29,196 nt of DNA, taken from contig CAKUYY010000014.1 of assembly GCA_934717555.1 (NCBI GenBank), positions 1 to 29,196 on the forward strand. Reading direction: 5' to 3'. Source of the DNA: an uncultured Clostridium sp. GTDB taxonomy: Bacteria > Bacillota > Clostridia > Oscillospirales > Acutalibacteraceae. Both the position numbers and the translations under genes were made by a program. The notes under the pieces were generated by a model, which saw only the letters and a list, made by a program, of their open reading frames with translations, did not search any database and was not told the origin of the DNA. The stretch's first letter is position 1. Each line of letters starts with the position of its first letter. Shown here in pieces: positions 1 to 7,533 of this stretch.

Positions 1-495
1 GATATTTCCTTTCCCACGATGCCGCCGGAGATAAAGGGCTAAAATATCAAGCCCGCCGCTGGAACCATTGTGAAGCATGGTTAAACCAATCCCGATCCCT
101 TTAAAAACACCTCCCAGTACGCCCAGGACCAGAGGGTCATCCAACTGGATTAAATGGGTTAAATCTTCGGTCATCCAGATGAAAAGGGAGTTTGCCGCAA
201 TACCAATTGTAGAATAGAGAGTAAATTTGAAATCTAATCTGCAAATACTCAAAACAATCAAAGGAATATTCAGGAGCAAGGTGGTCAGCCAAATAGGGAT
301 TTGAAATAAATATTGTAAAATCAAGGAGGCACCCGTCAATCCTCCTGACAAGAGCTGGGCATTGACAATAAAAAGGTTGACCGCGAGAGAAAAGATAAAC
401 ATACCCACAAGAATATAAAAAAGATCAATAACATCATTTTTTGTGAATTTTGGTATGGAGAAACGGTCCAATTTATGAGCACATTTCTTTTTCAT
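1..495 (-). CDS. YitT-family membrane protein, 5' part (C-terminus outside window)
   Basis: The gene reads leftward and is open through position 1, so only the first 165 codons are visible. The product starts MKKKCAHKLDRF and has a short basic N-terminus followed by several hydrophobic segments. It carries the glycine-rich signatures LLSGGLTGASLIL and NGSSGGLDILAL, which are typical of the YitT (DUF161) family of polytopic membrane proteins. Those proteins usually end in a DUF2179 domain, which would lie outside the window. The molecular function of the family is poorly established. The ATG at 495 is chosen because a perfect AGGAGGT lies about 7 nt upstream. It has its own promoter and is separated from the next leftward gene by a terminator, so it is probably an independent unit. 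Confidence 0.85.
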   Translation of the reverse strand, partial: MKKKCAHKLDRFSIPKFTKNDVIDLFYILVGMFIFSLAVNLFIVNAQLLSGGLTGASLILQYLFQIPIWLTTLLLNIPLIVLSICRLDFKFTLYSTIGIAANSLFIWMTEDLTHLIQLDDPLVLGVLGGVFKGIGIGLTMLHNGSSGGLDILALYLRRHRGKGNI

Positions 496-501
496 CACAG
501 A

Positions 502-533
502 GACCTCCTATTTCTATTTTTTACATTATAACA
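502..533 (-). promoter_or_regulatory. Extended -10 promoter and RBS of the yitT-like gene
   Basis: On the minus strand TGT-TATAAT (plus-strand 525-533) forms an extended -10 element. No good -35 hexamer is visible at the right distance. The Shine-Dalgarno TAGGAGGT covers 503-510, just before the ATG at 495. Confidence 0.55.
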
Positions 534-601
534 TTATTTCATATAAAACGATAATATAAATTATAATTTTGTGAATAATGACAAATATTAAAATTTACCC
601 A

Positions 602-634
602 AAGAAAAAACCTAAGCGAAAAATGCTTAGGTTC
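602..634 (-). terminator. Rho-independent terminator of the minus-strand TVP38 operon
   Basis: A 9-bp stem (609-617 with 625-633, AACCTAAGC/GCTTAGGTT) and a 7-nt loop are followed on the minus strand by TTTTTTCTTT. It lies immediately after the stop codon of the TVP38-family gene at 640. Confidence 0.9.
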
Positions 635-639
635 AAAAT

Positions 640-1449
640 TTATTTTCTATTTTCTTCTTGGACTTTTATTGCGGCTGTACGCTTATTTTTCATCCGTACT
701 AAATAGTTGTAAAGGAGAAGCCCCAGTCCACTGACTACAACAGTAATCACAAAGACAATGGCGGCAAAAGTGTAATCCTGCATACCCAAAGCATGCCCGC
801 CAATGGTGGAGGTAATGACAGAGGGAATCCTGGCGAAAGAAGAAATTAATAGAAAAGAAGGAAGTTTCATGGAAGTCAGCCCTAAAAAATAAGTGAGCAG
901 ATCTTTTGGAGTACCTGGAATAAAAAAGCTGATAAAAACAAAAAGATTTCTCTTCTTTTCTGTATTGATAAACCGCAGTTCGTTAATTTTTTCTCTTGGA
1001 ATGAAAGCCTCCACCATTTTGATCCCCAGTTTCTTTGTCAAAAGAAAAATAAGAGCGGAACCAATGGCGGCTCCCAAAAGGACTAGGAGAGTTCCTTCCC
1101 AAGCGCCAAAAGCATATCCGGCTCCAATTTCAATGACCTCTCCTGGAATAACAGCCACCACGACTTGCAGCACCATCATTCCTACCAGTGTGAATCGGCC
1201 CCAGAATCCTTGTTGGTTAATCCATTGTCGAAACTCTTCCGGATGGGAGGAGAACTCTAAAAGAGGTTTTCCCAAAGTAAATGTCACTACAACAAAAAAG
1301 GCAATGAAAACAATAAAGGAAACAATGCTGACGATTCTCCTCTTTTTGCGATAGGCAACGTCTTCTGGGGCCAAGGAATCCGTTTGTTTTTTTTCATGGA
1401 TTTTATATTTTATTGCTTTTCCGGGATGGTATAAGAAGTTGTGTCCCAT
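640..1449 (-). CDS. TVP38/TMEM64 (VTT/DedA superfamily) membrane protein
   Basis: A 269-residue polytopic membrane protein. After a basic cytoplasmic N-terminus (to about residue 38) come a membrane segment at about 39-60 and the VTT core from about 83. The core holds the family signature IPGEVIEIGAGYAFG (101-115) with the glycine-rich helix LLGAAIGSALIF, and the second conserved re-entrant region FFIPGTPKDLLTYFLG (175-190). Relatives are bacterial YdjZ/YtxB-like proteins and eukaryotic TMEM64/Tvp38; DedA-superfamily members are linked to lipid transport or scrambling. The ATG at 1449 has AAGGAG 8-9 nt upstream and lies inside the 3' end of the preceding gene (40-nt overlap), so the two are probably translationally coupled. 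The precise substrate cannot be read from the sequence. Confidence 0.85.
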   Translation of the reverse strand: MGHNFLYHPGKAIKYKIHEKKQTDSLAPEDVAYRKKRRIVSIVSFIVFIAFFVVVTFTLGKPLLEFSSHPEEFRQWINQQGFWGRFTLVGMMVLQVVVAVIPGEVIEIGAGYAFGAWEGTLLVLLGAAIGSALIFLLTKKLGIKMVEAFIPREKINELRFINTEKKRNLFVFISFFIPGTPKDLLTYFLGLTSMKLPSFLLISSFARIPSVITSTIGGHALGMQDYTFAAIVFVITVVVSGLGLLLYNYLVRMKNKRTAAIKVQEENRK

Positions 1450-2624
1450 GTCGGTTCTCCTTTATATGGGTGGATTTCTTTGGAAACAAGCCGGGGATCT
1501 CCGCTTTTCCACTTGTTCTGTAGACACATATAGTAAAAGCCGGGAGTTAAAATGCGATAAGAAGGAGCAAAGTCTAAAAAACGTAAAAGAAAGTTACAAA
1601 ACAGTGTACAGTTATTCCTGAGGATAAAATAAGTTTTCCAAGGACCACGGGTAAATTTGTGGAAGGTGGCGCCGGTGGCCCGTTGAAGCTGTGACGCATA
1701 TGCTGAGGAAAAATCAGCAGGCGGGGTCCATGGGACGGTTTGTTGTTTTACCATCCGAATATTAGAACGTAGCTGTTGCTTTTGTTCCTCAGAAAGACGA
1801 ATTCCAAAACTGAAAATGGTCTTTTTACTATAGCTTCTGCAGAATTTTAAATATTTTTCCTTGTCTGGAACGAAAAAAATCATTCCTTCTCCAAACATGC
1901 CATCCAGTTTTTGAGAAGAAACATCGTAACCGCCAAAAGAGATGACCTTATGATCGAAATATAGGTCGGTATGCCCTAGTTTTCCATATTTGGTATCAGC
2001 TACATGGACAAAAAGTTCCGCATCCGGTTGGCTGGAAAAGGCATGACATTTTTTGAAAGGGGAATGGGCTTTAATCAATAAATAAGGAATAAAGGAAGAA
2101 AGAAGAAGAGGGATTTTTTTATTGTCCAAATGGTCCGGTTTCCAGAGAAATAAATAAAGTCCGATTGTCAGAGGAATCAAAAATAGCCAACAAACATCCC
2201 ATAAGAGGGAACGGCGGATAGAAATACAAAACAGACAAGAACACACCCCGCAAAGAAGGAAAAGTGCCCCCATCCCCAAAAGCGCGAAACGGCTGGGGAC
2301 TTTCTGCTGTATAAAGAGAAACCGGTTGATAAGGAGTAATAGAATATAGGTAAGACCATAAAAAAGGATAAAAGCGGGAAGGACAATACAGAAAGAAAAA
2401 ACGGGAAGTAAGAGACAAATACCCAAGAATATCAGGGAACCCAAAAAGAGGGGACGAGCCTTTCCAAAGGAGCGATGCTTCCAATATTCTTCCAGTCCCC
2501 AAAGGCCGACAGCGATCAAAAAGCAGAAAAGAAGAGCTAGAGGCTGAGGATGTCCATTGGAAAAGAGGAAGAAAAGGAAAAATATAAAAAACAAAAGAGA
2601 AAGCTTGAATTTTTGCTTGCACAT
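1410..2624 (-). CDS. Multi-pass membrane protein with a C-terminal permuted-papain (DUF4105/Lnb-like) domain
   Basis: I do not recognise a named family for this 404-residue protein. Residues 1 to about 185 contain roughly six hydrophobic segments (about 8-22, 28-43, 60-80, 82-103, 115-135, 143-161). The rest is soluble and looks like a circularly permuted papain/NlpC-P60 fold. A His comes first in GKLGHTDLYFD (H218) and a Cys follows in RNNCTLFCNFLL (C339, with C343 nearby). That His-before-Cys order and the N-N-C-T motif resemble DUF4105 (Lnb N-terminal) proteins and LRAT/YiiX-like hydrolases. A thiol hydrolase or acyltransferase acting at the membrane is plausible but is inference. The ATG at 2624 has GAGGTG at a suitable distance. 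It is the first gene of a two-gene unit with the TVP38-family gene. Confidence 0.7.
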   Translation of the reverse strand: MCKQKFKLSLLFFIFFLFFLFSNGHPQPLALLFCFLIAVGLWGLEEYWKHRSFGKARPLFLGSLIFLGICLLLPVFSFCIVLPAFILFYGLTYILLLLINRFLFIQQKVPSRFALLGMGALFLLCGVCSCLFCISIRRSLLWDVCWLFLIPLTIGLYLFLWKPDHLDNKKIPLLLSSFIPYLLIKAHSPFKKCHAFSSQPDAELFVHVADTKYGKLGHTDLYFDHKVISFGGYDVSSQKLDGMFGEGMIFFVPDKEKYLKFCRSYSKKTIFSFGIRLSEEQKQQLRSNIRMVKQQTVPWTPPADFSSAYASQLQRATGATFHKFTRGPWKTYFILRNNCTLFCNFLLRFLDFAPSYRILTPGFYYMCLQNKWKSGDPRLVSKEIHPYKGEPTWDTTSYTIPEKQ

Positions 2625-2742
2625 ATAGGTTTCACCTCGTCTTTCAGTATAAAAGACCGAGATAAAAGATGGTATCGTTTTGGCTTACATCATTCTTACA
2701 AATTTGAAAGATAAGAAAAAGATCATAAAAGAAGAAAATTCC

Positions 2743-2771
2743 TTGACAACCCAATGGGAATACGATATAAT
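2743..2771 (+). promoter_or_regulatory. Sigma-A promoter for ylxM-ffh-rpsP-khpA
   Basis: A perfect consensus promoter: TTGACA at 2743-2748, a 17-bp spacer and TATAAT at 2766-2771. Transcription would begin near 2778, giving a leader of about 45 nt. The leader contains a small hairpin (GTAAAG 2781-2786 with CTTTAC 2795-2800) before the GGAGGA ribosome-binding site. Confidence 0.92.
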
Positions 2772-2823
2772 GGCAAAAGCGTAAAGGAATAAAGCTTTAC
2801 ATGATCCGCGGAGGAGGAACAAT

Positions 2824-3189
2824 ATGGCAAAAAACTTAGAAGTTTCTTTTCTGTTGGATTTTTATGGAGAGATGCTGACCAAGAAACAAAGGGAAGCAGT
2901 AGAGTTATATTATTTTGAGGATCTATCTTTAGCGGAAATCGCGGACAATCAAGGGATTAGCCGGCAGGGCGTGAGGGACGCCATCAAGCGCTCTGAAACA
3001 TTGTTGTTTGAAATGGAAGACAGGCTAAGACTTGCCAAAAAATTCCGAGAAATACAGGAGGGCTTACAGGCGATTGCTCAGGCAGCCCAGGCGATTGACC
3101 ATTATAATGATAGATATGGTTATTCATCGGAACTGCATGACCAGGTAGCGGTGATCCAAAATGTGGTACGCAAGCTGTGCGATGAATGA
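2824..3189 (+). CDS. ylxM: YlxM family putative SRP-associated DNA-binding protein
   Basis: A 121-residue protein of the UPF0122/YlxM family. The N-terminal half is a sigma-region-4-like helix-turn-helix: LTKKQREAVELYYFEDLSLA followed by EIADNQGISRQGVRDAIKR. The C-terminal part is helical. In Firmicutes ylxM almost always precedes ffh, as here, and its product is suspected to affect expression or function of the signal recognition particle; the mechanism is not established. The ATG at 2824 is preceded by GAGGAGG at good spacing. It is first in the operon started by the consensus promoter at 2743. The usual upstream neighbours smc and ftsY are absent from the window. Confidence 0.93.
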   Translation: MAKNLEVSFLLDFYGEMLTKKQREAVELYYFEDLSLAEIADNQGISRQGVRDAIKRSETLLFEMEDRLRLAKKFREIQEGLQAIAQAAQAIDHYNDRYGYSSELHDQVAVIQNVVRKLCDE

Positions 3190-3246
3190 TTTTATAGGGT
3201 ATTGACATAGAGATTAGGAAAGACGATGAAGAAGGGGTGACGGAAG

Positions 3247-4602
3247 ATGGCATTTGACGGTTTGGCTGATAAACTTTCTGCGGCGTTTAAACGTCTGAAA
3301 TCTAAAGGGAAACTATCAGAATCCGATGTGAAAGAGGCCATGAGAGAGGTACGGCTCGCCCTTTTGGAAGCGGATGTTAACTATAAAGTGGCTAAGGATT
3401 TTACCAATAAAGTCACGGAGCGCGCCATTGGGGCGGAAGTGATGGAAAGCTTGACGCCGGCTCAGATGGTGATCAAAATTGTCAATGAGGAATTGACACA
3501 GCTGATGGGTGGCACGAATGAGCGGCTGGCTTCTCCTGCAAAACCGCCCTTAATCATAATGATGTGTGGTTTACAGGGTTCCGGTAAAACTACACATGCG
3601 GGGAAACTGGCCCTGATGATGAAGAAACAAGGGCATCGGCCATTGCTGGTAGCCTGTGATATTTACAGGCCCGCGGCAATTACCCAATTGCAGGTGGTGG
3701 GAGAAAAGGCGGGGGTCCCTGTTTTTGAGATGGGAAAAGAAGACCCAGTAAAAATATCTCAAAAAGCCATTGCCCACGCCAAGGACCATGGCAATGATAT
3801 TGTTATTCTGGATACCGCGGGCCGCCTGCACATCGATGAAGAATTGATGAATGAGCTAAAAAGGATCAAGGGAACGGTAGAACCTCATGAGATTCTCTTG
3901 GTCGTGGATGCCATGACGGGACAGGATGCCGTCAATGTGGCGAAATCTTTCCATGAGCTGCTAGATATTACCGGTGTCATCCTTACCAAATTGGATGGCG
4001 ATACCCGCGGCGGCGCGGCGCTTTCTGTGCGTGCGGTCACGGGCCGCCCCATTAAATTTGCGGGCATAGGAGAGAAGCTGGAAGACCTAGAGGTTTTTCA
4101 TCCGGATCGCATGGCTTCCCGTATTTTGGGAATGGGCGATATGCTCACCTTAATTGAGGAAGCGGAAAGTAAGCTGGACCGCAAAAAAGCGGAAGAGATG
4201 GCAGAAAAGCTGTCTCAAAATAAATTCGATTTAAACGACCTGTTGGATCAGTTTAACCAGGTAAAGAAAATGGGGCCGCTGAAATCGGTGATTTCTAAGC
4301 TGCCCGGCCTGGATAAAAAGATTCAGGATGTGGATATTGACGACCGGCAGATGGACCGTATGTGCGCGATCATTCTGTCGATGACCCCAGCTGAGCGGGA
4401 AAAGCCCGCCATCATCAATCCTTCCCGTAAGCGTAGAATCGCAGCGGGAAGCGGTATGAAGGTAGAAGACGTCAATCGTTTGCTCAAACAGTTTGAGCAG
4501 ATGCAAAAGCTGATGAAACAATTTGGGGGAAGAAATGGCAAGGGCAAACGCCGGAGAATTCCCAATATGGGGGCATTGGGCGGATTTCCCCCGCTCAAGT
4601 AA
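3247..4602 (+). CDS. ffh: Signal recognition particle GTPase Ffh
   Basis: A 451-residue full-length SRP54/Ffh protein, which binds 4.5S/6S RNA and signal peptides and docks nascent membrane and secreted proteins to FtsY. The N domain helical bundle covers about residues 1-90. The G domain carries the P-loop GLQGSGKTT (108-116), DTAGR (189-193) and TKLDGDTRGGAA (247-258). The methionine-rich M domain runs from about 328, with the RNA-binding SRKRRIAAGSG (393-403). It ends in a basic, glycine-rich tail. The ATG at 3247 has AAGGGGTGA upstream. It follows ylxM by 57 nt and is probably co-transcribed with it. Nothing is missing from the family's catalytic set. Confidence 0.98.
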   Translation: MAFDGLADKLSAAFKRLKSKGKLSESDVKEAMREVRLALLEADVNYKVAKDFTNKVTERAIGAEVMESLTPAQMVIKIVNEELTQLMGGTNERLASPAKPPLIIMMCGLQGSGKTTHAGKLALMMKKQGHRPLLVACDIYRPAAITQLQVVGEKAGVPVFEMGKEDPVKISQKAIAHAKDHGNDIVILDTAGRLHIDEELMNELKRIKGTVEPHEILLVVDAMTGQDAVNVAKSFHELLDITGVILTKLDGDTRGGAALSVRAVTGRPIKFAGIGEKLEDLEVFHPDRMASRILGMGDMLTLIEEAESKLDRKKAEEMAEKLSQNKFDLNDLLDQFNQVKKMGPLKSVISKLPGLDKKIQDVDIDDRQMDRMCAIILSMTPAEREKPAIINPSRKRRIAAGSGMKVEDVNRLLKQFEQMQKLMKQFGGRNGKGKRRRIPNMGALGGFPPLK

Positions 4603-4685
4603 GTATTCATCCAATAGGAATCCTTCCTGATTGGTGAAGATAGAGGGCCGTGAGGCTCGAAATAAATAATGGAGGTGAATGTATA

Positions 4686-4913
4686 ATGGCAGTTAAGATC
4701 AGACTCCGCCGCATGGGTGCCAAGAAGGCTCCTTATTATCGTATTGTTGTTGCGGATTCCAGATATCCTCGTGATGGCCGTTTTATCGAAGAAATCGGTA
4801 CTTACAATCCTATGGTGGAACCTTCTGAGTTCAAGGTGGACGCAGAAAAGGCCAAGAAGTGGATTGGAAACGGTGCTCAGCCGACCGATACTGTGAAGGC
4901 TTTGTTTAAATAG
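4686..4913 (+). CDS. rpsP: 30S ribosomal protein bS16
   Basis: A 75-residue bS16, starting MAVKIRLRRMGAKKAPYYRI and containing the conserved VADSRYPRDGRFIEEIGTYNP. It binds 16S rRNA early in assembly of the small subunit. I place the start at the ATG at 4686, because GGAGGTG at 4671-4677 is ideally spaced and the family begins M-A/V-K-I-R-L. A longer reading frame from 4650 would add twelve residues with no homology. The protein is a little shorter at its C-terminus than many bS16 proteins (about 80-90). The order ffh-rpsP-khpA-rimM-trmD is the standard bacterial arrangement. Confidence 0.97.
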   Translation: MAVKIRLRRMGAKKAPYYRIVVADSRYPRDGRFIEEIGTYNPMVEPSEFKVDAEKAKKWIGNGAQPTDTVKALFK

Positions 4914-4946
4914 AACGAAGTTCTTTAATGTTCGGAGGTGTCGCGG

Positions 4947-5180
4947 TTGAAAGATCTATTGGTATGCATTGCAAAAGGACTGGTGGAAAATCCGGACGCC
5001 GTCAGCGTAGATGTGGACGATCCCAATGAAGAGGGAGTTATCGTTTACCATCTTCATGTTGCGGAAAGTGATATGGGACGGGTAATCGGTAAACAGGGAC
5101 GTATCGCAAAAGCAATTCGCTTGGTGATGCGTGCGGCTGCTACCAGAAATAACTGCAAGGTTTCCGTTGAGATTGATTGA
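4947..5180 (+). CDS. khpA: KH-domain RNA-binding protein KhpA (YlqC)
   Basis: A 77-residue single KH-domain protein with the RNA-binding GxxG loop in GRVIGKQGRIAKAIR. KhpA pairs with KhpB (Jag/EloR) in Gram-positives and binds RNAs, with effects on cell elongation and division. The start chosen is TTG at 4947, giving MKDLLVCIAKGLVENPD, which matches the family N-terminus. The Shine-Dalgarno GGAGGTG (4934-4940) is correctly spaced for it but would overlap the alternative GTG at 4938. It follows rpsP closely and is the last gene before the terminator at 5196. Confidence 0.92.
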   Translation: MKDLLVCIAKGLVENPDAVSVDVDDPNEEGVIVYHLHVAESDMGRVIGKQGRIAKAIRLVMRAAATRNNCKVSVEID

Positions 5181-5195
5181 CGGATGATATGTGAC

Positions 5196-5230
5196 AAAAA
5201 GGGGACGTAGAAAATACGCCCCTTTTCTTT
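5196..5230 (+). terminator. Rho-independent terminator after khpA
   Basis: A G+C-rich stem pairs GGGG-A-CGTA (5201-5209) with TACGCCCC (5215-5222), with a GAAAA loop. The A-run before and the TTTTCTTT after complete the terminator. It separates ylxM-ffh-rpsP-khpA from rimM-trmD, which in many species form one operon. Confidence 0.88.
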
Positions 5231-5408
5231 GTATCAGAGCCTAATTAAGGATTCCGAGATGGAAAGATCGTTCTACCAAAGATACCATAGTTCAGAAGAT
5301 TTTTGATGGTTTCATAATGAGCAGAAAAAGAAAAAACCGATCAGGAAATTTTTAGAAGGCCGGTTATTGCTGTGAGTAAAATGGAAGAGAATCTACGGGG
5401 ATTGGTTT

Positions 5409-5438
5409 TTGACAGGAAAGAAATAGTATGGAGACAAT
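5409..5438 (+). promoter_or_regulatory. Possible promoter for rimM-trmD
   Basis: TTGACA at 5409-5414 is followed after 18 bp by GACAAT at 5433-5438, which matches four of six consensus positions. It sits just before the rimM ribosome-binding site, so the leader would be very short. Because the terminator at 5196 cuts rimM off from khpA, some promoter in 5231-5455 is expected, and this is the best one I can see. Confidence 0.4.
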
Positions 5439-5455
5439 AACGGGGGGAAGGCCAA

Positions 5456-5968
5456 ATGTTAAAACAGTATCTGGAAGCTGGGAAAATAGTGGGTACCCAG
5501 GGCTTGAGAGGAGAAGTACGGGTACAGCCCTGGTGCGACAGCGCCGCTTTTTTATGCCAGTTTAAACGCCTGTATTGGCACGAGGGAGAAGAAAAAATTT
5601 GTGTAAAATCGGCGCGTGTACATAAAAATTTGGCCCTGCTCAAACTGGAAGGCGTGGATACCATAGAGCAGGCCGACCAACTGCGCAACCGGATCTTATA
5701 TATCGATCGGGATGACTGTAAGCTTCAGGAACATGAATATTTTATTCAGGACTTGATCGGAATGCAGGTATTGGATGTGGACAGCGGCTGCTGTTATGGA
5801 AAGCTTACAGACGTTTTCCAGACAGGGGCCAATGATGTTTATCAGATCACCGATCAGGAGGGAAAAGAATATCTGATTCCATCCATTCCGGAGGTTGTGA
5901 TCACACGGGATATTCAGGCGGGGATCATGAAAATTCGTCCGTTGAGGGGGATTTTTGATGAGGATTGA
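5456..5968 (+). CDS. rimM: 16S rRNA processing protein RimM
   Basis: A 170-residue RimM, an assembly factor that binds the 30S head and protein uS19. The N-terminal RimM domain starts LEAGKIVGTQGLRGEVRVQP. The C-terminal PRC-barrel-like domain has EYFIQDLIGMQVLD, then GKLTDVFQTGANDVYQI and EYLIPSIPEVV. Its length is normal for the family. The ATG at 5456 follows a G-rich stretch (GGGGGGAAGG) that serves as a moderate ribosome-binding site. Its end overlaps the trmD start by 11 nt, so the two are translationally coupled. The insert around DSGCCYGKL is cysteine-containing but otherwise ordinary. Confidence 0.96.
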   Translation: MLKQYLEAGKIVGTQGLRGEVRVQPWCDSAAFLCQFKRLYWHEGEEKICVKSARVHKNLALLKLEGVDTIEQADQLRNRILYIDRDDCKLQEHEYFIQDLIGMQVLDVDSGCCYGKLTDVFQTGANDVYQITDQEGKEYLIPSIPEVVITRDIQAGIMKIRPLRGIFDED

Positions 5969-6701
5969 TATTATTACCTTGTTTCCAGAAATGTGTGAAA
6001 CGGTCATGGGAGAAAGTATTTTGGGCAGGGCCCAAAAAAAGGGAGCTTTAGAGGTTCATTGTCACCAATTGCGGGATTATACATATGATAAGCATAACCG
6101 GGTGGATGATGCTCCCTATGGTGGGGGAATGGGGATGCTGCTGATGGCGGAGCCTATCGCGGACTGCTTTGAGCATATCTGTGCCCAAACGGGAACACGT
6201 CCTTACCTGGTGTACATGTCTCCCCAGGGAACCGTTCTTAACCAGCAAAAGGTAAAGGAAATTGCGGAACATGAAAATGTTTGCATTTTATGTGGACACT
6301 ACGAAGGCGTGGATGAAAGGGTAATCGACGAGTTTGTGGATGAACAGATTTCAATTGGTGATTTTGTACTTACCGGTGGGGAATTACCTGCCCTTATTTT
6401 GGCGGACTCTATTAGCCGTTTGGCTCCGGGCGTTCTTTCTGATGATGAGTGTTTTGAGGAGGAAAGCCATTTTAATGGGTTGCTGGAATACCCACAGTAT
6501 ACCCGGCCTTCCTGCTGGCGGGGGAGGGACATCCCTGAAGTACTGTTATCAGGGCATCATGCCAATATCAAAAAATGGAGACATCAGCAGTCTTTGATTC
6601 GCACAGCGAAAACACGGCCCGATCTGTTAAAAAAATTGGAACTTTCTCCAGAGGATCGCCAATTTATCACAGACTTTTTTCAGCAAGATGACAAAGAATA
6701 G
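5958..6701 (+). CDS. trmD: tRNA (guanine37-N1)-methyltransferase TrmD
   Basis: A 247-residue SPOUT-class methyltransferase that places m1G at position 37 of tRNAs and so prevents +1 frameshifting. It starts MRIDIITLFPEM. Visible motifs are YGGGMGMLLMAEPI, YMSPQGTVLNQ, LCGHYEGVDERVID and ISIGDFVLTGGELPAL, the deep trefoil-knot S-adenosylmethionine site. The C-terminal domain has LLEYPQYTRP and VLLSGHHANIKKWR. I use the ATG at 5958, which overlaps rimM by 11 nt and has GAGGGGG upstream, rather than the TTG one codon earlier. In many genomes rplS follows; here a 470-bp gap follows instead. Confidence 0.97.
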   Translation: MRIDIITLFPEMCETVMGESILGRAQKKGALEVHCHQLRDYTYDKHNRVDDAPYGGGMGMLLMAEPIADCFEHICAQTGTRPYLVYMSPQGTVLNQQKVKEIAEHENVCILCGHYEGVDERVIDEFVDEQISIGDFVLTGGELPALILADSISRLAPGVLSDDECFEEESHFNGLLEYPQYTRPSCWRGRDIPEVLLSGHHANIKKWRHQQSLIRTAKTRPDLLKKLELSPEDRQFITDFFQQDDKE

Positions 6702-7170
6702 AAACTTTTTCATATTTTATAAATTCGGATGTATACTAGAACTGGAAGAGATTTCTGGTGTATTTCGGTTTAAGGAACAACAAGGGTTCTTCCGCTGTTA
6801 GAAAATAACCTGTAAAGCGATGGTTTTATTTTCTAGTAAAAATAAAAAATTTTTTATGCGGCAGAAGTAAAGGGGCTTTGTGGAATAGGGGAAATAATTT
6901 ATACATTTTGGAGAAACTTTATTTAAATCATCTGATGGATAACTGATAAAAGAATGCACTTACAAAAGTTTTCCACAATTATGTCAGAATGCACAAACAC
7001 AGTCTGTGACGTAATCTGTCGAATCGTTCATCAATCCAAAATTATCCGAATAGATTGACGATGCCTGTAATTGTGATATAATACTACTAAATCTGTGATT
7101 TACAGTACAATGTGACATGTATGATGGAAAGGTCAAGATCTAACATTATTTAGGTAGGAGAGGGTTTACA
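6702..7170 (+). other. Intergenic region trmD-ptsH
   Basis: No gene is visible. A 10-bp inverted repeat (TAGAAAATAA 6799-6808 with TTATTTTCTA 6826-6835, CC/GG extending it inward) may act as a weak terminator of trmD, but no T-run follows at once. A short palindrome CACAGTCTGTG lies at 6998-7008. The ptsH promoter is at 7055-7082. An imperfect dyad TCAATC (7031-7036)/GATTGA (7053-7058) overlaps its -35. Confidence 0.5.
7055..7082 (+). promoter_or_regulatory. Promoter of the HPr gene
   Basis: TTGACG at 7055-7060, a 16-bp spacer, and TATAAT at 7077-7082 preceded by TGA, which makes an extended -10. Transcription would begin near 7089, leaving a leader of about 80 nt before the HPr start codon. 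Confidence 0.88.
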
Positions 7171-7434
7171 ATGTACGTAAAAGAGGTAACAGTTCAGAAT
7201 CAAGTAGGTTTGCATGCTCGTCCCGCAACTTTTTTTATCCAGAAGGCTAATGAGTTTAAGTCTTCTATTTGGGTAGAGAAGGATGAGAGAAGAGTAAATG
7301 CGAAGAGCCTGCTGGGCGTTTTGTCTTTGGGCATTGTTGGCGGTACAACCATCAAGATTATTGCAGACGGTTCCGATGAGGAAAACTCTGTGGAAAGCCT
7401 GGTAAAACTGGTGGAGTCCGGTTTTGCTGAGTAA
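7171..7434 (+). CDS. ptsH: Phosphocarrier protein HPr
   Basis: An 87-residue HPr of the sugar phosphotransferase system, which passes phosphate from enzyme I to the sugar-specific EIIA domains. The active-site histidine is His15 in GLHARPA. The regulatory serine is Ser46 in NAKSLLGVLSLG, the HPr-kinase target used in Gram-positive carbon catabolite repression with CcpA. Presence of His15 argues against the regulatory homologue Crh. The ATG at 7171 follows GGAGAGG. The gene has its own promoter and terminator and stands alone, without the enzyme I gene (ptsI) that often follows it. Confidence 0.97.
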   Translation: MYVKEVTVQNQVGLHARPATFFIQKANEFKSSIWVEKDERRVNAKSLLGVLSLGIVGGTTIKIIADGSDEENSVESLVKLVESGFAE

Positions 7435-7448
7435 AGTAGCCTGCCTGT

Positions 7449-7482
7449 AAGCACCGCCATTGGCGGTGCTTTTTTCTTTTTT
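7449..7482 (+). terminator. Rho-independent terminator of ptsH
   Basis: A perfect stem AAGCACCGCC (7449-7458) / GGCGGTGCTT (7462-7471) with a 3-nt loop runs into a T-rich tract TTTTTTCTTTTTT. Confidence 0.96.
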
Positions 7483-7533
7483 CAAATATTATGAGCAGTA
7501 CAAAAATCATCCTTATGCAAAAGGAGTTCCAGT

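Noticed and set aside
893..1354. A 153-codon plus-strand frame opposite the TVP38-family gene
   Set aside because: It lies wholly antisense to a gene with clear family motifs, lacks a good ribosome-binding site and has no recognisable motif.
4611..4634. Imperfect hairpin CCAATAGGA...TCCTGATTGG between ffh and rpsP as a terminator
   Set aside because: No T-run follows and the stem is interrupted; the genes are most likely co-transcribed.
6775..6789. GAAC-N7-GTTC resembling an SOS (LexA) box
   Set aside because: The spacing is 7 rather than the 4 of the Gram-positive GAAC-N4-GTTC site, and it does not overlap a promoter.
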